From Lunularia cruciata (taxonomy: Eukaryota > Streptophyta > Marchantiopsida > Lunulariales > Lunulariaceae), in NCBI GenBank assembly GCA_948567375.1, contig OX419762.1, positions 52,867,034-52,931,033 of the forward strand: a stretch of 64,000 nucleotides of DNA, written 5' to 3'. The notes below the pieces were generated by a model. That model was not told where the DNA came from. It did no database searches and saw only the letters and a list, made by a program, of their open reading frames with translations. Shown piece by piece: positions 10,156 to 21,877 of this stretch; position 1 is the stretch's first letter, and each line of letters opens with the position of its first letter. A program made the position numbers and the translations under genes.

Positions 10156-12152
10156 TCAGTAATACACGGTACTTTCGTAGGGCACTTTCGTCTTTGGGAG
10201 CCAGTACTGTCCTCCCAGAAACTGAGAAATGCTGTACTTGGTCACTTCGCTTGCACTCCTTATCTGCTTTGACCACCCGACTCTTTGATTAACTTTAGAT
10301 CCAGGGCCCCTGTTTTGATATTCCGCGTAGTAACATGTATTTAAAGCCCAGTCACCACTCCAAATGAGCCATCCCTGGAGATGCATCACCTTGCCTAGAT
10401 AAGATCTTATGAAGACTGTTCGGGAGTAAAGCTTCCAGGGCCTGCCCATGTACGTCGGGTACATGCTGAAGGTTCGTTGCAGGTCCCTAGTTCCATCTAA
10501 ACTGCAGTTATGGAAGACCAGACCAGTATTTTGGCTGGGATCCGTCCTCCCCTGCGCAGTGATAGTATTCTGTTGTCCCTGCATCGGAACTCGAGCTCGC
10601 AAGTTACAGGACTGGAACAATGCTGCTCCGTTTCCAAAAACAAAATCCACAGTACCTTCGACATTGCATTCTTTATAGAATTGCCTCAATGAGTGGGTGT
10701 ACAGTGTATCCTGATAAGCTTCGAATGAACATCGCCAAAAGGCAACTCTATCAGCAGACACTCGCATGGCCACCGCCTGATGCTTCTGTGCCCCTGCTGT
10801 ATTCTTCACGGTAAAATCCTTCCCAATGAAACCTGCTCCCTGAATGACTGAAACAACCAGACATACCACCGTAGACACGACTCTGTTAGTGGTAATCTTA
10901 GCGGCCGGGATATCGTCGTTCAATCTGTTATTATTATACAGAGCATTTCAATATGCGACACAAATGAACGAAGGAAGAACTCACTTAGCGTGGCACTCAT
11001 GAAAGTAGTAATTCCCTCCATTTGTACGTTGTAGCTGCCGGTGAGAAAAGTCTGCCCAATGCCATCTCCCTTAAACATCAGATTGGTCTTCTTCTTCGGA
11101 ACTACAAATTGCCCTGAGTAAACCCCCTTCTTGATGTAGATAACATACAACTTCTCGCTTTTCTCAGGTGCTGCGTCTATAGCTGTTTGAATGTCCTTAT
11201 ACTTCCCACTTCCATCCCGTGCAACAATTACATCGACTTGGTAAGGATCACTCGATAGGTGACGACGTGTGTTGGTGCCCATCCACTCTGGGAAACCACC
11301 GTCCTCATTACTTTCAAGAAGGCCGCGGTCGTGCAATAGATTTTTCCACTTTGACAAATCGTCCCCCAAAGTGGTCAAGCTGTTCACCAGCGAGAGAGCA
11401 TTGCTGAGCACTCCGATAACCGAGTTCCCAAGCTTCAACATTACAGATTTGGCGGTACTATCTGGCAGGTCATCGAAACCGTCGATACAGGTGTTGGGGT
11501 CGGTCAATGCAGCACTCATCCAAGTGACGAGATCCTCCAGCAGCTCCGGTGCAGATCCAAGGTTCAAAGATGACATCTGACTCATGGTTCGGTCGAGCAG
11601 CTCCACAGCATCGTTCAAAAGCTCCTGGCAATCAGTAAGAGCTGCAAGGACATCGACGTCGGTTTCGGTAGAGGTGAGGTTCGTCGCAGTTTGTTCCATG
11701 TCAGTTACACGGAAATGGGCTACCTTGACGGACTTGAGTACTAGATCTTTGGAATCAGTCACAGGGGGATCTGAGGCGTCTTGTGATAGCAGGCTCTCCT
11801 CGCACACCTGCGGGTAAAGAGTAGTTTTGCAGAGCGTGGTCACCATTTCAGGGACGCTCCTCGACTTAGCACTTTTGTCACTTTTATTCAGAGTGATGGG
11901 GACGACGATTGCCACACAAATTACGGCGACTAAGAGCAAGCATAACAACCCGATTATGGTTTTGCGACGATGACTACCGGTCTGTTCAGGTGTTTTCGGA
12001 GCAGATGTAATAGGGAAGCATCGAGTTGTGGGCAACACGTTCTCCGAGCTGGAGTTAGCCTGCAGAGAGTGTAGCTTGCCGTAGTGATTGAAAGCATTTA
12101 CGGCATTCACCTTCGTTGTTGCTTCTCTCCATTTCTGCTCGGGGGAACTCAT
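10156..12152 (-). CDS. Pectin methylesterase with PMEI pro-region (two exons)
   Basis: Cell-wall enzyme (EC 3.1.1.11) that removes methyl esters from homogalacturonan. CDS is join(10156..10847, 10985..12152) on the minus strand, giving 619 residues. Residues 66-87 form a hydrophobic membrane anchor after a basic HRRK. Residues about 100-255 are the pectin methylesterase-inhibitor domain with spaced Cys (108, 117, 175, 222). RRHL at 296-299 matches the subtilase processing motif before the catalytic domain. The catalytic domain starts near 305. Q413, Q435, D436, D457 and R525 (in GRPWK) occupy the carrot PME positions Q113, Q135, D136, D157 and R225 with constant spacing, so the active site is complete. 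The usual GVYxE is GVYSGQ here (from 343). The protein ends with the normal GGQYWLP and about a dozen further residues. Start chosen as the first ATG of the open exon. No frameshift or stop, unlike everything else in the window. Confidence 0.95.
10848..10984 (-). other. Intron of the pectin methylesterase gene (137 bp)
   Basis: Donor CTAA|GTGAGT at 10985/10984 and acceptor GGTTGTTTCAG|TCATTC at 10848/10847 (minus strand). Phase 1. Splicing joins SATL to IIQGAGFIG, which restores the conserved SATF-x-V-x-G-x-GFI region; this is the usual intron position in plant PME genes with a pro-region. Confidence 0.92.
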
Positions 12153-12408
12153 CGTAGTTTCTCAATATTGTTTACTTCTAGATTCTAATTTCAAGCTGCA
12201 GGATGTACCTCCCCTCTCTCTCTCCGATATCCGTCGAACTTTTTGTCAAAATGCTGTGACATCGATCGTCAGCTTCACGCTGCAATCCAAGAGATGAGAT
12301 CTCCTCCAACCATTGGCAACATCAAAAAGTGTAGCAAGTCTAGTGTGCGCAGAAATCAACCACTCCTCTCGATCTCCAGGCAGAGTTTCGGGGTATCGTG
12401 CATTTGCG

Positions 12409-12414
12409 CTTATA
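12409..12414 (-). promoter_or_regulatory. Candidate TATA box of the pectin methylesterase gene
   Basis: Minus-strand AGTATAAGCG lies about 257 bp before the start codon, allowing a 5' UTR of about 225 nt. It is the best TATA-like match noticed upstream; other start regions are possible. Confidence 0.3.
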
Positions 12415-12839
12415 CTCTTTCCTTCCTTCGGCAGGAAAGGAGCATCCCTCTGCCTGCACAGGTGGGACACCCTACAGTTGAAGCTCAGTGCGTTGAGCGT
12501 GTGTCCAAATTAGACAGCCGAATCCAGGTAACATTCGGCGTGCTTCAGAATTGGTCCACTACTCGCAGCGCGACCATCCACCACCATTGGGCCCACGTCT
12601 TCTTTATGTCCCTTATCATTAGTAACAAACTAGTCGAGCAACTCGTAACATGCGCCAGGGTTCCGGATTGTCAGCCACTTCCCGAAGTCTACACAATAAA
12701 CGCCTAGACTTTATGCCTCTTCATCAGCTGTGCACGGTATGATGCAATAACTAGCATTTTGACATTTGACTGTCCTCAGGAGAATCCAAGAGGCCTGTAC
12801 GGATTTAAAGTAATTGAAGTTGAAGGCAAATTTTATGCG
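12415..12839. other. Upstream region of the PME gene, no gene recognised
   Basis: Moderate-GC sequence. A 154-codon plus-strand frame over 12243-12707 has no domain and overlaps the presumed promoter, so it is not called. CCATTGG-like motifs occur but were not assigned. Confidence 0.4.
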
Positions 12840-12876
12840 GTATGTTTGACAGACATATTTATGTCTGTCAACATAC
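12840..12876. repeat. Hairpin with 17-bp arms and one bulge
   Basis: GTATGTTTGACAGACATA (12840-12857), a 2-nt loop, and TATGTCTGTCAACATAC (12860-12876). One unpaired T in the left arm. Confidence 0.85.
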
Positions 12877-14131
12877 GGTGCTCAGTTTAATTCATTAGAT
12901 CTTTGATTCAACCGAATTTATGCTTCTTTGTGAGCATGCACAAGTTCGATTCCTATCCAACACATTCCATCCTAAAAGTTTACCTTTTGTAAGCGGTTCA
13001 AATTGAGGAAGTCCACAGACAGCACAAAACAAGGGATATTCAAGGTATTCATAAAAATGCTACATCCCATCTCACGCACAAAGTCAATTTATACTGGATT
13101 TTGGTGAACTGTTATAATAGATTATCTCAAGTCCTTTCTTTCCTTCGATTAACTACCGAACTCATCTCTTCATTTAAATTTAGAATTGGACTACCTACGT
13201 ACGATATAGTTTGGTAATTGAATTAATAAAATAAATCCATGTTAAAATCTTATACTTGATGGTAAAACCTATCATTGTATAATTATCTTCTTCTTTTTAA
13301 CACCTACGTCTATGAAGATGATTTGAGAAAATAGAGATTTGAATTACACTTCCGTAGATAATAAACTCATTCCTTTATGTCTCTTTCTGATTTTGAGATA
13401 TTGGATATAGTTACTCTACGTAGCTTTTGAAAAATACTAAATAATTCTTTTAGGTAAACCTAATGCTGCATGTTCCTTTTTAGCTTAACTTGATTTTCTT
13501 ATTAATTTTTCAAAGGTAATTCTTTCCAGAAATTACTTTCCAAAGTACAACAAAATTTTATTTTCACATTGACACTAATGCAAATAAGGCAAGAATTATA
13601 TTTATACTCAGAGATTTTTTACTCTAAAGCTTTCATAGATACTTCTATTTAAATTAATATTTTATATGTATCATCTTATATGCAAAGGACTTAAATTTTG
13701 AATTGATATTTGAATTCTTGCTTATTTTAGATCATATTATATTTTAGCCTACATTTTTTTTTAAATTACAGAAATATTATATTTTGGTATTTTATACTCT
13801 CTTCTAGTATTGCTTATCAATTGTTCATATTTCATAAATAATATTATATTAGTTATGGAACTACAGTTCCATAACTAATATAATTTTATTATATAAACAA
13901 CTTAACTACTTTGTACACTCCTTCCTTCTTTGGCCTTTCTATGATACTTAGAAGCTTTTGATGCAAGAATTATAAGAGTCTATGTAACATCATTGGACCA
14001 AGGATTTTTGAGTGTGTGAATAAAGGACTTGATATATGAATAAATGTTTTTGTCAAATTTTTTATTGAGGTAGATCTAATATTTACAGAAGAGACAACAC
14101 CTTTAGTACTTTTGAGTAGTTGTGCACTCTA
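12877..14131. other. AT-rich intergenic sequence
   Basis: Strongly AT-rich, no coding signal. Contains a perfect palindrome at 13843-13884, listed separately. Confidence 0.6.
13843..13884. repeat. Perfect 20-bp palindrome with 2-nt centre
   Basis: ATTATATTAGTTATGGAACT, then AC, then the exact reverse complement. It may be a foldback end or the core of a tiny MITE. The flanks are AT-rich and a target duplication cannot be judged. Confidence 0.9.
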
Positions 14132-14411
14132 GATAACTTTGGTTTCCTCCCATCTTGTGATTAGTGATAACTTTGGTTTCCTCCCATCTTGTGATTAGTG
14201 ATAACTTTGTCTTAGAGACATATTGAGAACTTATCCTTCCTTCTTTGAGTTTTATTATGACAAACAATAAATCTTTTATCCCCTCAAGCATTACATGATC
14301 TTTAATCCTTTGTCTCTTTATCTTCCAATTAGACTTGAGGCTTGCATTCTTTTGTGATGGACTCACAACTTCATATTTAATATGCTCTATATTCTCTTCT
14401 AGTTCACACAT
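14103..14411 (-). pseudogene. Possible copia-like gag fragment
   Basis: A 102-codon minus-strand frame starting MCELEENIEHIKYEV, followed by a lysine-rich stretch and KDHVMLEGIKDLLFVIIKLKEG. The spacing of KDH, a hydrophobic helix and the following LxxG recalls the UBN2 gag region of Ty1/copia elements, but no zinc knuckle or pol follows. Its C-terminal part is formed by the 34-bp tandem duplication at 14132-14209. Weak assignment. Confidence 0.2.
14132..14209 (+). repeat. 34-bp tandem duplication
   Basis: GATAACTTTGGTTTCCTCCC followed by ATCTTGTGATTAGT occurs twice in direct succession (14132-14165 and 14166-14199), then a third partial GATAACTTT. Confidence 0.95.
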
Positions 14412-17144
14412 CCATTTCTTGTGCTATAAGAGCATGTCTTTGCGCTAGCTTTGGCAAGAGTCCACCATCTTATATTCTAGTTTTACCACATATTAGGGCA
14501 TTTTGACTTGCATCAACTACTTCAATGAATGTTGCCTAGGTTTAGTCCACTTATCTACACCTTTATTACTCACATAGGAATATGGTACTACCTTAGATAC
14601 AATAAAAGTCTATGTGACTCATTACTCCTTTGGAGACCAAGGAGAGCAACCTATGATACTATCAATGATATGATGTTATGATAGTAAAGGAAGAGAGTGG
14701 ATACTTCCATTGGAGAAAGTGTTTGTATTCATTGCATTTGGTGTATATGTAAATTTATATATGATCAGGCAAGTAATGTATGTTATGGTTTGGATTCCAC
14801 ATGCAATGCAATTTTAAAAGGGGTGATTACCTATCCTCTTAGATGGGCTACAATCATAATTGCACTATAGCTAGCTAAGGTTTCCCCTATAAGGGTAGGT
14901 ACCAAGGTTAACTCTTTGTTCTGATCACCTTGGTGCAATGGATAAGGGTAGGTAATGACAATGACAACTCTTTGTTCTTCCCACCTTGGTGGGAAGGATA
15001 TGGTATTTGTGAAGGATGGTAAAAGAACTCACCATACTAGACTAAATGGATATCACTTTCATTTTCCTATTTTGTGATTTAGTTTAGACAAACAAGTGTA
15101 CATTTCTTTGCTGATGCAATTTTTAAAAAATTGATCACATTAGGTGATGCTAATCCAAATGCTATGTGATATCGAAACTATTAAACTTATATAGCTTTGA
15201 TCTTGTAAATATCATAGGATACATTTTCATCCTGAAACTATTGGGCTCAGTTCGATCCGACTTTATCCTCGTAGACTATACAATAAGGGTCTATGTCCAT
15301 CACATCCTTTAGTCTAAAACTCTCCCTTGAAGCCCCCTTCCGTGGATATGTAAATTGAAGTGTGAAGTACGAAAGTCTACACGTCATCTTGGTCCGTCAT
15401 CCCTATCCGTTGACCTTCAGTAAACTCCTCGATTTCCCTGACATCTTACGCTTGCTCATACGCGCACAGGATAGCTAACAAATAAGAAGAATCCTATTTA
15501 GTACAGAAACAAACCTCAAGGATAGAATGCGGATAACGGACAAAGATGCTATCAAAGTCAACCGCAACATCAGCCGTAAAGCAGGAAAAGGGCATGGGCC
15601 CACTACTTTTTCAGTGCTGCACAGTAATGAAGTCAAAGGCAGGACACGTGGGGGCTCTAGACACGCACAACTGCAACTCCGGAGCTCTTGATGATATTAT
15701 TGGTTTAAACTTCCTACCACTACTTCGTCCATGTGGCACTGTACAGGGCTTGGCCGACGCGTTGCCAGCAGAAACGCGGAATTTAGTTCCAAAATTGGGC
15801 ATCAACCTTTTTGTGGTACAGTAGTCTAATTTGAGTTCACGCGCTGCTTGTCTCCACATCAGCATTGTGTCTGACATCCTTGGAAATCACCAAAGCGAGT
15901 ACTCTATGTAGAGCGTCTCTATCTACAATAATTCTTGTGGATTTTCAACAAGTTGAACCAGTTCCAGAGTTGCTTGATTAGATAGAGTGCATCCATCCTA
16001 AGACTCCGCGAACCATCTTCATCACCATGAATCATGAAGATCGTTGATTTGACAACAAGCTCGAGAAAATTATTTCACAGGGCTTCATTTGGCCGGGACT
16101 ATGGAGAGTTTCGTCGGTCATCCATAACGTTATTGTACATGTTGCCGAAATGGAGTTACTAATAGATATTTAGCGACTCAACATGGAATACATTTTCATC
16201 GTGACTAGCTTTAACTGCACTATACTTTTGCTGAATCCAGATTACCTGACGCTTGAGAAGTTTAGATGGAAGAGACTCCTGTAAATGAATCGTTTACCAT
16301 GAATCCACAAAATCTGTTGACCACTTTAGGAGTTACGTAATGGTTGACAACTGCAAAGTTCGTCTCGGACCAATGTTTCGACATTCTCCAATCTTGATTA
16401 GCATTCCCGCGTATTTGATCTAAGGACTTCATGCGGGCTTTATATGCATCATATCCATGTTACTTAACTAAATGAATCTAAAACTGAAATTGCACTGAAT
16501 CTAATTCATGCTGAATCTCATTGAGAGTACATAAATTTGTTCAATTTCCCAGTTTACACTCTTCCATTCGTTCTTCCGACCCAAAACACTTTACAACACC
16601 TCGCAATGTTCATTGGTTGGTTCCGCCCTATCTCAGTTTACTCCTCTTTCCCAAAAAAAGGGTTAAATCTACGGGCTTCACTAAGCCCGTAGGTAGATTC
16701 GGGAGCAACTGAATAAGTACTAAACCATCCACCATAGGTCCAAAGGTTCTGCCCATTAGAACCTCTGTCCATTTTATAATTTGATATGCAATGATAGTTG
16801 TAGGTTCTTTAATCCAATAAAATTTGAGAAACAGTGCACTAATTTAAAAGGTTTATTTTAAAAAACATATATTTATCATCAATTTTCTCATCCTATTTAA
16901 TACTTAAACCTTAAAAATATAGAAATTGAAGAAGAGAGAGAGCCTAGAAAATTAAACAATATTCTAAAAACTAATGGACTGAAATTTGTCTTTAAAAGTC
17001 TAGTGTTAAGTACACTCTTATTCCCATCCCAGTTAGGAATATCCAATATAGATCATTGGAGAAAAATTCTAAATTCACCCAAAGCACATAAGTTTTGCAT
17101 CTAGCCAACCTTAAACGTAAAACCACACGCTATAGTAGTATAAT
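14412..17144. other. Low-copy intergenic sequence, no gene supported
   Basis: Mixed composition. Around 15350-15900 GC rises and a G-box core (ACACGTGG near 15644) is present, but overlapping frames of 88-92 codons on both strands show no domain. A 10-bp perfect hairpin (CTACGGGCTT, 16669-16678 with 16683-16692) is present. The remainder is AT-rich. Confidence 0.5.
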
Positions 17145-17203
17145 AGTATAATGGCAATACAAAGCATTCAATGGGTATAATGGCAATACAAAGCATTCAT
17201 TGT
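17145..17203 (+). repeat. Tandem duplication of about 30 bp
   Basis: GTATAATGGCAATACAAAGC followed by ATTCA occurs twice in succession with one or two differences. Confidence 0.85.
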
Positions 17204-18282
17204 GACCAGTTCAGCTGTACTGTGAAGGATTATTAATGGAATTAGATTAGTAGGTATATTTTAACCGTAGCATCTTGCCCAACATATTGTGGTTTGGAGG
17301 GTGCTGTTTCATACTCAAATATTGGAATAGGAAGTTAAGATAATAATGTTTCATCAAGCATAATGAATAATGAGGTACTATTATTAAAATGAGTGCACTT
17401 AATCATTTTGGGTTAATTGCACTCATCCTTCATCATTCTTTTGTTAATTTAAAAAGACGTTTTCAACATTTTCATATCAAAGTAATTATATTCTTTTCAA
17501 GTAAACATTCTACAAAAATGAAAGTGTTATAGAAGTCAGATATTAACCATATGTGTGAATTTTTAGACTAACGTGTTAATTGAAATTGTAACCCTTACTG
17601 TAGTTCAAAGACTGAAGACCATAAAGCTAAAGTTCTAATATATAAATTTTGAAGAAAGAAATTATGATGATGACTATACTATTTTGCTAAATCAAGAATA
17701 TGTTAGAAGTGTAATGGAGATATAAACATACTTTTTTAGTTTAGAATTTAGAATATTTTACAAGAGTAATTAATAGAACACTTATAAAATAGAAAATTTC
17801 ATCATGTCATGGCATAGGAAAAAATATTTATCTCTATTTAAAAACTAGAGTTATTGGATTAATACCATACAATAATAATACTTGTTATGATACCATACTC
17901 ATTTTCTTTCAAGTCTTATAGATTATATCCTATGATTCATCATGTGATCTTATAATCTTATATAATTCAAACATTAGAGGTAAGGAATACTTTTCTAAAA
18001 AGTAACTACTTTTGTTAAATATTTTCAAGTGGTGGTTGGTGAATGTGTAACAACTCAATGACAACCTAATTGTAACATTTTGATAAAAATACACTTTGAA
18101 CACTCCAAGGATACAGTTCAAAAGTAGCTAGATACAAGGGAAAGTGTGACATGTAGTTCTTTATTGTCAACTATCTAACCTCTTGGGCAAAAACCAATCC
18201 CAAAAGAGTGCAATGTCACAGAAAAGGCACATCACAAACATTTGCAAAAGAAGACTCATAATCACACATAACCAAAGCATGC
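17204..18282. other. AT-rich intergenic sequence
   Basis: No coding signal, no similarity to other parts of the window noticed. Confidence 0.5.
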
Positions 18283-18780
18283 AAATCTTGATAGTGATGT
18301 TTTATTCCAAAGGTGGCGGTTCCTTCTAAAGGCCACTATCACTATCTTCCTTCTAAAGGCACATGTTCTATCCTTTGCCAAAGGCATATGTTTTTGAGAA
18401 GATTTGATTTTGTATTGAAGGTATTCTCTTTACATTTTTTTTCTCTAATTATTTTCAACACTATAAGACTTGAAAGCTTTGTCAAAGCATTGTATAAAAA
18501 AGAAACTTGTAATCTTACAAAATCAAAATCATACAAATCTTGAAAGTGATATTTTCTTCCAAAGGTGTTAGTTCCTTCTAAAGGCCACTATCATACTCTT
18601 CCTTCCAAAGGTGCATGTTCTATCCTTTGCCAAAATCATATGCCTTTTAAAAGATTTGACTTTTCCTTGAAGCTATTCTCTTTACATGTTCTTTTATTTA
18701 TTTATTTTTCAATAGTACAGCACTTGAAAGTCCCATCAAGGTCTTGCTTATAGACAATTGCTACAAGCACCAAAGAGCAA
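18283..18780 (+). repeat. Two diverged tandem units of about 251 bp
   Basis: The unit runs from CAAATCTTGATAGTGAT through CCTTCTAAAGGCCACTATCA, CATGTTCTATCCTTTGCCAA and TATTCTCTTTACAT. It occurs at about 18283-18533 and 18534-18780. Substitutions and small indels are common, so the duplication is old. Confidence 0.85.
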
Positions 18781-19697
18781 AAACAAAAGGCACTACATAA
18801 TTCTTTCTCCAAAGGTTCATCAATAGTTTAACACAACAAAGTTTCATACACTTTGCAAGGAAATTAAGAAGTGCTTTAGCTCTTTCTTTAGTGACAAAGT
18901 GCTTTAGCTCTTCCACTTTATTCACATTTTGCTATGATTGAACACATGAATTTTGGACTTAAAACTTACATAGATAAGTGCACATGGTAGTTAAAAGCTA
19001 GCATTACATAGCAACTAACTACTTTAATGACCTCAATCAAGACAATGATTGTTGTGACATTTGCAATGCCAAAGCTAGTTTGCTAAGATGTTGGAGTTAT
19101 AGTCTTGGCAACCATAATTATATAGGTAGTTTCTCATACTTAGTGGTGGCCAATTTTCATGTTAGGGCTATTGATCACACCATTAGAGCTATCATGTGAA
19201 TTGGTGTATGGGCCATCACCAGTGCCATTAGTGTTGGAGTTCCAAGTCGAGTCTAGAAAGGTATACCTTTGAAGGGTAGCTCCAAAGAGCTCACTTCATT
19301 GATGTTGAGCCTTTGAGCTCTTGGTTATGGTGGACAGAGACCAACTCTTAGCTAGAGGAGATGTGGCTTGATAGTATAATCACTGACCATTGTTGGCACT
19401 TTGTTGAATTGAGAGTTGTATTTCTGATCCAAGTTGAGTGTGCAATCAAACTATTACATCAAAGAAATGAGCCAAAGGAAATCAATTGCAAAAGACTATG
19501 GGTATTGGTGGTGTCTCCAATCCTATTGCAATTGATGGTACATTTTATTGTTGTTACTTGATTTCAATTTTAGTTGGGTAGAATGTGTATAGAAGCTTTC
19601 TCAAATTTGCATTGGAGAATTTACAAAATTTTGGACCAAGTACAAAACTGCTATCAAAATTTCAAAAATCAAGTCAATGGCTATTTGATTTGAGTGC
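18781..19697. other. Intergenic or decayed repeat sequence
   Basis: No recognisable coding or repeat family. This is the target into which the solo LTR at 19703 inserted. Confidence 0.4.
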
Positions 19698-19807
19698 ATG
19701 AGTGTAAAAATACCGAGACCAAGGAGAGAAATAGGAGAATGAAAACTCACATTGGGACACTTGAATGTGAAAAAACTCCAAATGCCTAGCATAAGCTTTG
19801 GCTCTTG

Positions 19808-19815
19808 TATTTATA
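19808..19815 (-). promoter_or_regulatory. LTR TATA box
   Basis: Minus-strand CCCTATAAATACAAG. The heat-shock element array lies 20-140 bp upstream of it on the same strand. The equivalent box is at 21614-21621 in the 3' LTR of the complete element. Confidence 0.75.
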
Positions 19816-19836
19816 GGGATCATACAATGCTCTTGA

Positions 19837-19953
19837 GAAGCTTCTCAAGAAGCTTCCTTCTAGGAGCTGCTTACTTGGCATGCAAGCTAAGTTAGTTGGA
19901 AGCTTCTAGAAGCTACCTACTTGGAGTGCAAGCTAAGCTAGCTGGGAAGCTTC
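19837..19953 (-). promoter_or_regulatory. Heat-shock element array in the LTR
   Basis: GAAgcTTCtaGAA at 19899-19911 is a perfect three-unit heat-shock element (alternating GAA and TTC every 5 bp). Flanking pairs GAAgcTTC occur at 19837-19844, 19849-19856 and 19946-19953. Such arrays bind heat-shock transcription factors. Confidence 0.65.
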
Positions 19954-20051
19954 CCTAGACACTTTTGGAATATTCTAGGCTAATTTGTTTTATTTGCTAC
20001 TTTTTTCAGCCCTACTAACTTTGTCGCTAAACTCCATATTGTTACAATGAG

Positions 20052-20331
20052 AGTGAAATTAGGGCCTTTGTGTTGCACCTTGGACCTAGAATGAAAAATT
20101 GGAGACATATTAAGCAACTCATCCTCCCAAATTAGGGATTTGGAAATCTTCATTTCTCAAATTAGAGAGATTGTGATTTTTTAGCAAAGGATTTAGGGCT
20201 TCTCCAATTTGGCAAAAGGCATGGAGATCTATTAGACTGGTAGAGGTCATCCAAAGTTGGAGGTTGCCCAAGTTTGGGTTGAATATGGTGGAGATTGCCC
20301 TAGCCAATGGTAGAGTTGGTGGATGTCAGCC
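20052..20331. other. Spacer between two solo LTRs
   Basis: No coding or repeat signal recognised. Confidence 0.4.
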
Positions 20332-21023
20332 TGTGAGCCGGCATGTCTCTCACTTGGGATGAACCTCTGATGGCTATTATGGTAGCGCACCATGGACTAA
20401 GAAAGCAAGGAATCCCAACTCCATCATACTCTTCCAAGGCTAACACTCCAAGACTCAAGACTATACTCACTAGAAAACTCAATGAAAGAGAGATAGTTGC
20501 AAATGAAAAGATGATGAGTACTTCCTCACCCCTTGTTTATATACTTGTGAAATAGTTACAGACCAAAGTTACTAATTACTAGGAGTAACTCAAGTTACTA
20601 GGCTAAAAGTCAAGTAAAGTCAAAAAGTAGAAAGGAATATCCATTCATATGGGCATATTCCACTAGCATGTGATCTTATCTTGACCCAACCACTAAGTCA
20701 AGGATTCCTTCACATGGGCTATCCTTGGACTATAGAAAAATCCAAAACGAAAAGGCTTGCGGGCCCAAGAGTTCTCAACTCTTTCCTCGAAGCCAAACAC
20801 CTAGGAATAATACCAAGTCAACACACTAGAATCCAAAATAGTGATGCTCATCTTTTCCACTTCCTCTAAAGTAAGGTCCCCTCTATCTTAGCTATGACTA
20901 ACTCTAGCTAATCATGACTAATGTAGAACCATCCTTTATCTCTATATAAATAATATCTCTCAAGTACTTGTAATACCAAGCTAAATATCACAATACCACA
21001 CACATGCATAAATGGGTGTTACA
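20332..21023 (-). mobile_element. Solo LTR, TGTAACACC family (LTR2)
   Basis: 692 bp, TG...CA ends (minus strand TGTAACACCCATTTATGCAT ... ATGCCGGCTCACA). AGCC occurs directly outside both ends (20328-20331 and 21024-21027), a 4-bp candidate target duplication. TATA box TATATAAA at 20536-20543 on the minus strand. Same family as 41137-41797 and the fragment at 62169-62557. Confidence 0.85.
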
Positions 21024-21512
21024 AGCCAAATTGGAGGGAGTTTGAATTAGCAAGAAGAAAAACCTTATTTAGAGAGGTTCAAATGGCAAGAAGACATTAA
21101 TTTGGCTAAATTTTAGCATTTAGAAGCTTCAAGGCATAGGGTTGTGGGCTAGAGAGGCTACAAAGGCCTAGAAGGGCTAGCAAGCTTCTAGGTCTTCAAG
21201 CCAGCTTTTGGCATGAGGCTAGCTAGTTTAGAAGATTTTTTGGTAGTCCTTTGGCAATATCAACCAAAAAACTTAGATATAGACTAGTGGCTTAGCCAGT
21301 TGGTACACCCTCACTTGTTATTCTAGAGATTGGTGGACTCATATCTATATCTATGTAGTTTTTACTAGGAGAGGATAGTTGATCCTATCCTTGGTGATCT
21401 TGGTAGTGTAGGAGTAGATAATTGCTCCTATTATATCAAATGCCAAATTGTAGTAGAGTCAATCTGGTTAGATATATGAGATGGAGGGTTATCATTATGA
21501 CTTCTTGTGATT

Positions 21513-21863
21513 TGTAAAAGACCAAGACCGAGGAGAGAAATAAGAGAATGGAAAATCATATTGGATACTTGAGTATGGGAAAATCTAATGCCTAGCATGA
21601 GCTTTGGCTTTGGTATTTATAGGGAGCATACCAAGCTCTTAAGAAGCTTCTCTAGAAGCTTCATTCTAGTAGCCGTCTACTTGGCGTGCAAGCTAAGCTA
21701 GTTGGAAGCTTCTAGAAGCTACCTACTTAGAGTGCAAGCTAAGCTAGCCAGGAAGCTTCCCAAGAAGCTTTCTAAATACTTCAAGAATTTTCTAGGCTAA
21801 TTTGGCCTATTTTTTACTTTGTTAGCCCTAACTAACTTCATTGCTAAACTCCATATTGTAACA
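21513..21863 (-). repeat. 3' LTR of the complete element
   Basis: TG...CA, 351 bp. Contains perfect heat-shock elements GAAgcTTCtaGAA (21705-21717) and TTCaaGAAttTTC (21780-21792), and a TATA box TATAAATA at 21614-21621, all read on the minus strand. Confidence 0.9.
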
Positions 21864-21877
21864 TATTCCCCCTTTGC
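21864..21877 (-). other. Polypurine tract
   Basis: Minus-strand GCAAAGGGGGAATA immediately before the 3' LTR start TGTTACAATATGG. Confidence 0.85.

Larger units (their letters stand above)
19703..20046 (-). mobile_element. Solo LTR of the HSE-bearing Ty3/gypsy family
   Basis: 344 bp, TG...CA ends (minus strand TGTAACAATATGGAGTTT ... GGTATTTTTACA). Perfect 5-bp target duplication ATGAG at 19698-19702 and 20047-20051. It matches both LTRs of the complete element at 21513-25360. It holds a TATA box and heat-shock elements, listed separately. Confidence 0.93.

Noticed and set aside
11219-11817. Plus-strand ORFs of 60-100 codons over the PME gene
   Set aside because: They are complements of the PME exon; the minus-strand gene has conserved catalytic residues and explains the openness.
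12243-12707. 154-codon plus-strand ORF upstream of PME
   Set aside because: No domain; it covers the presumed PME promoter and a TATA-like box, and other frames there are also open by composition.
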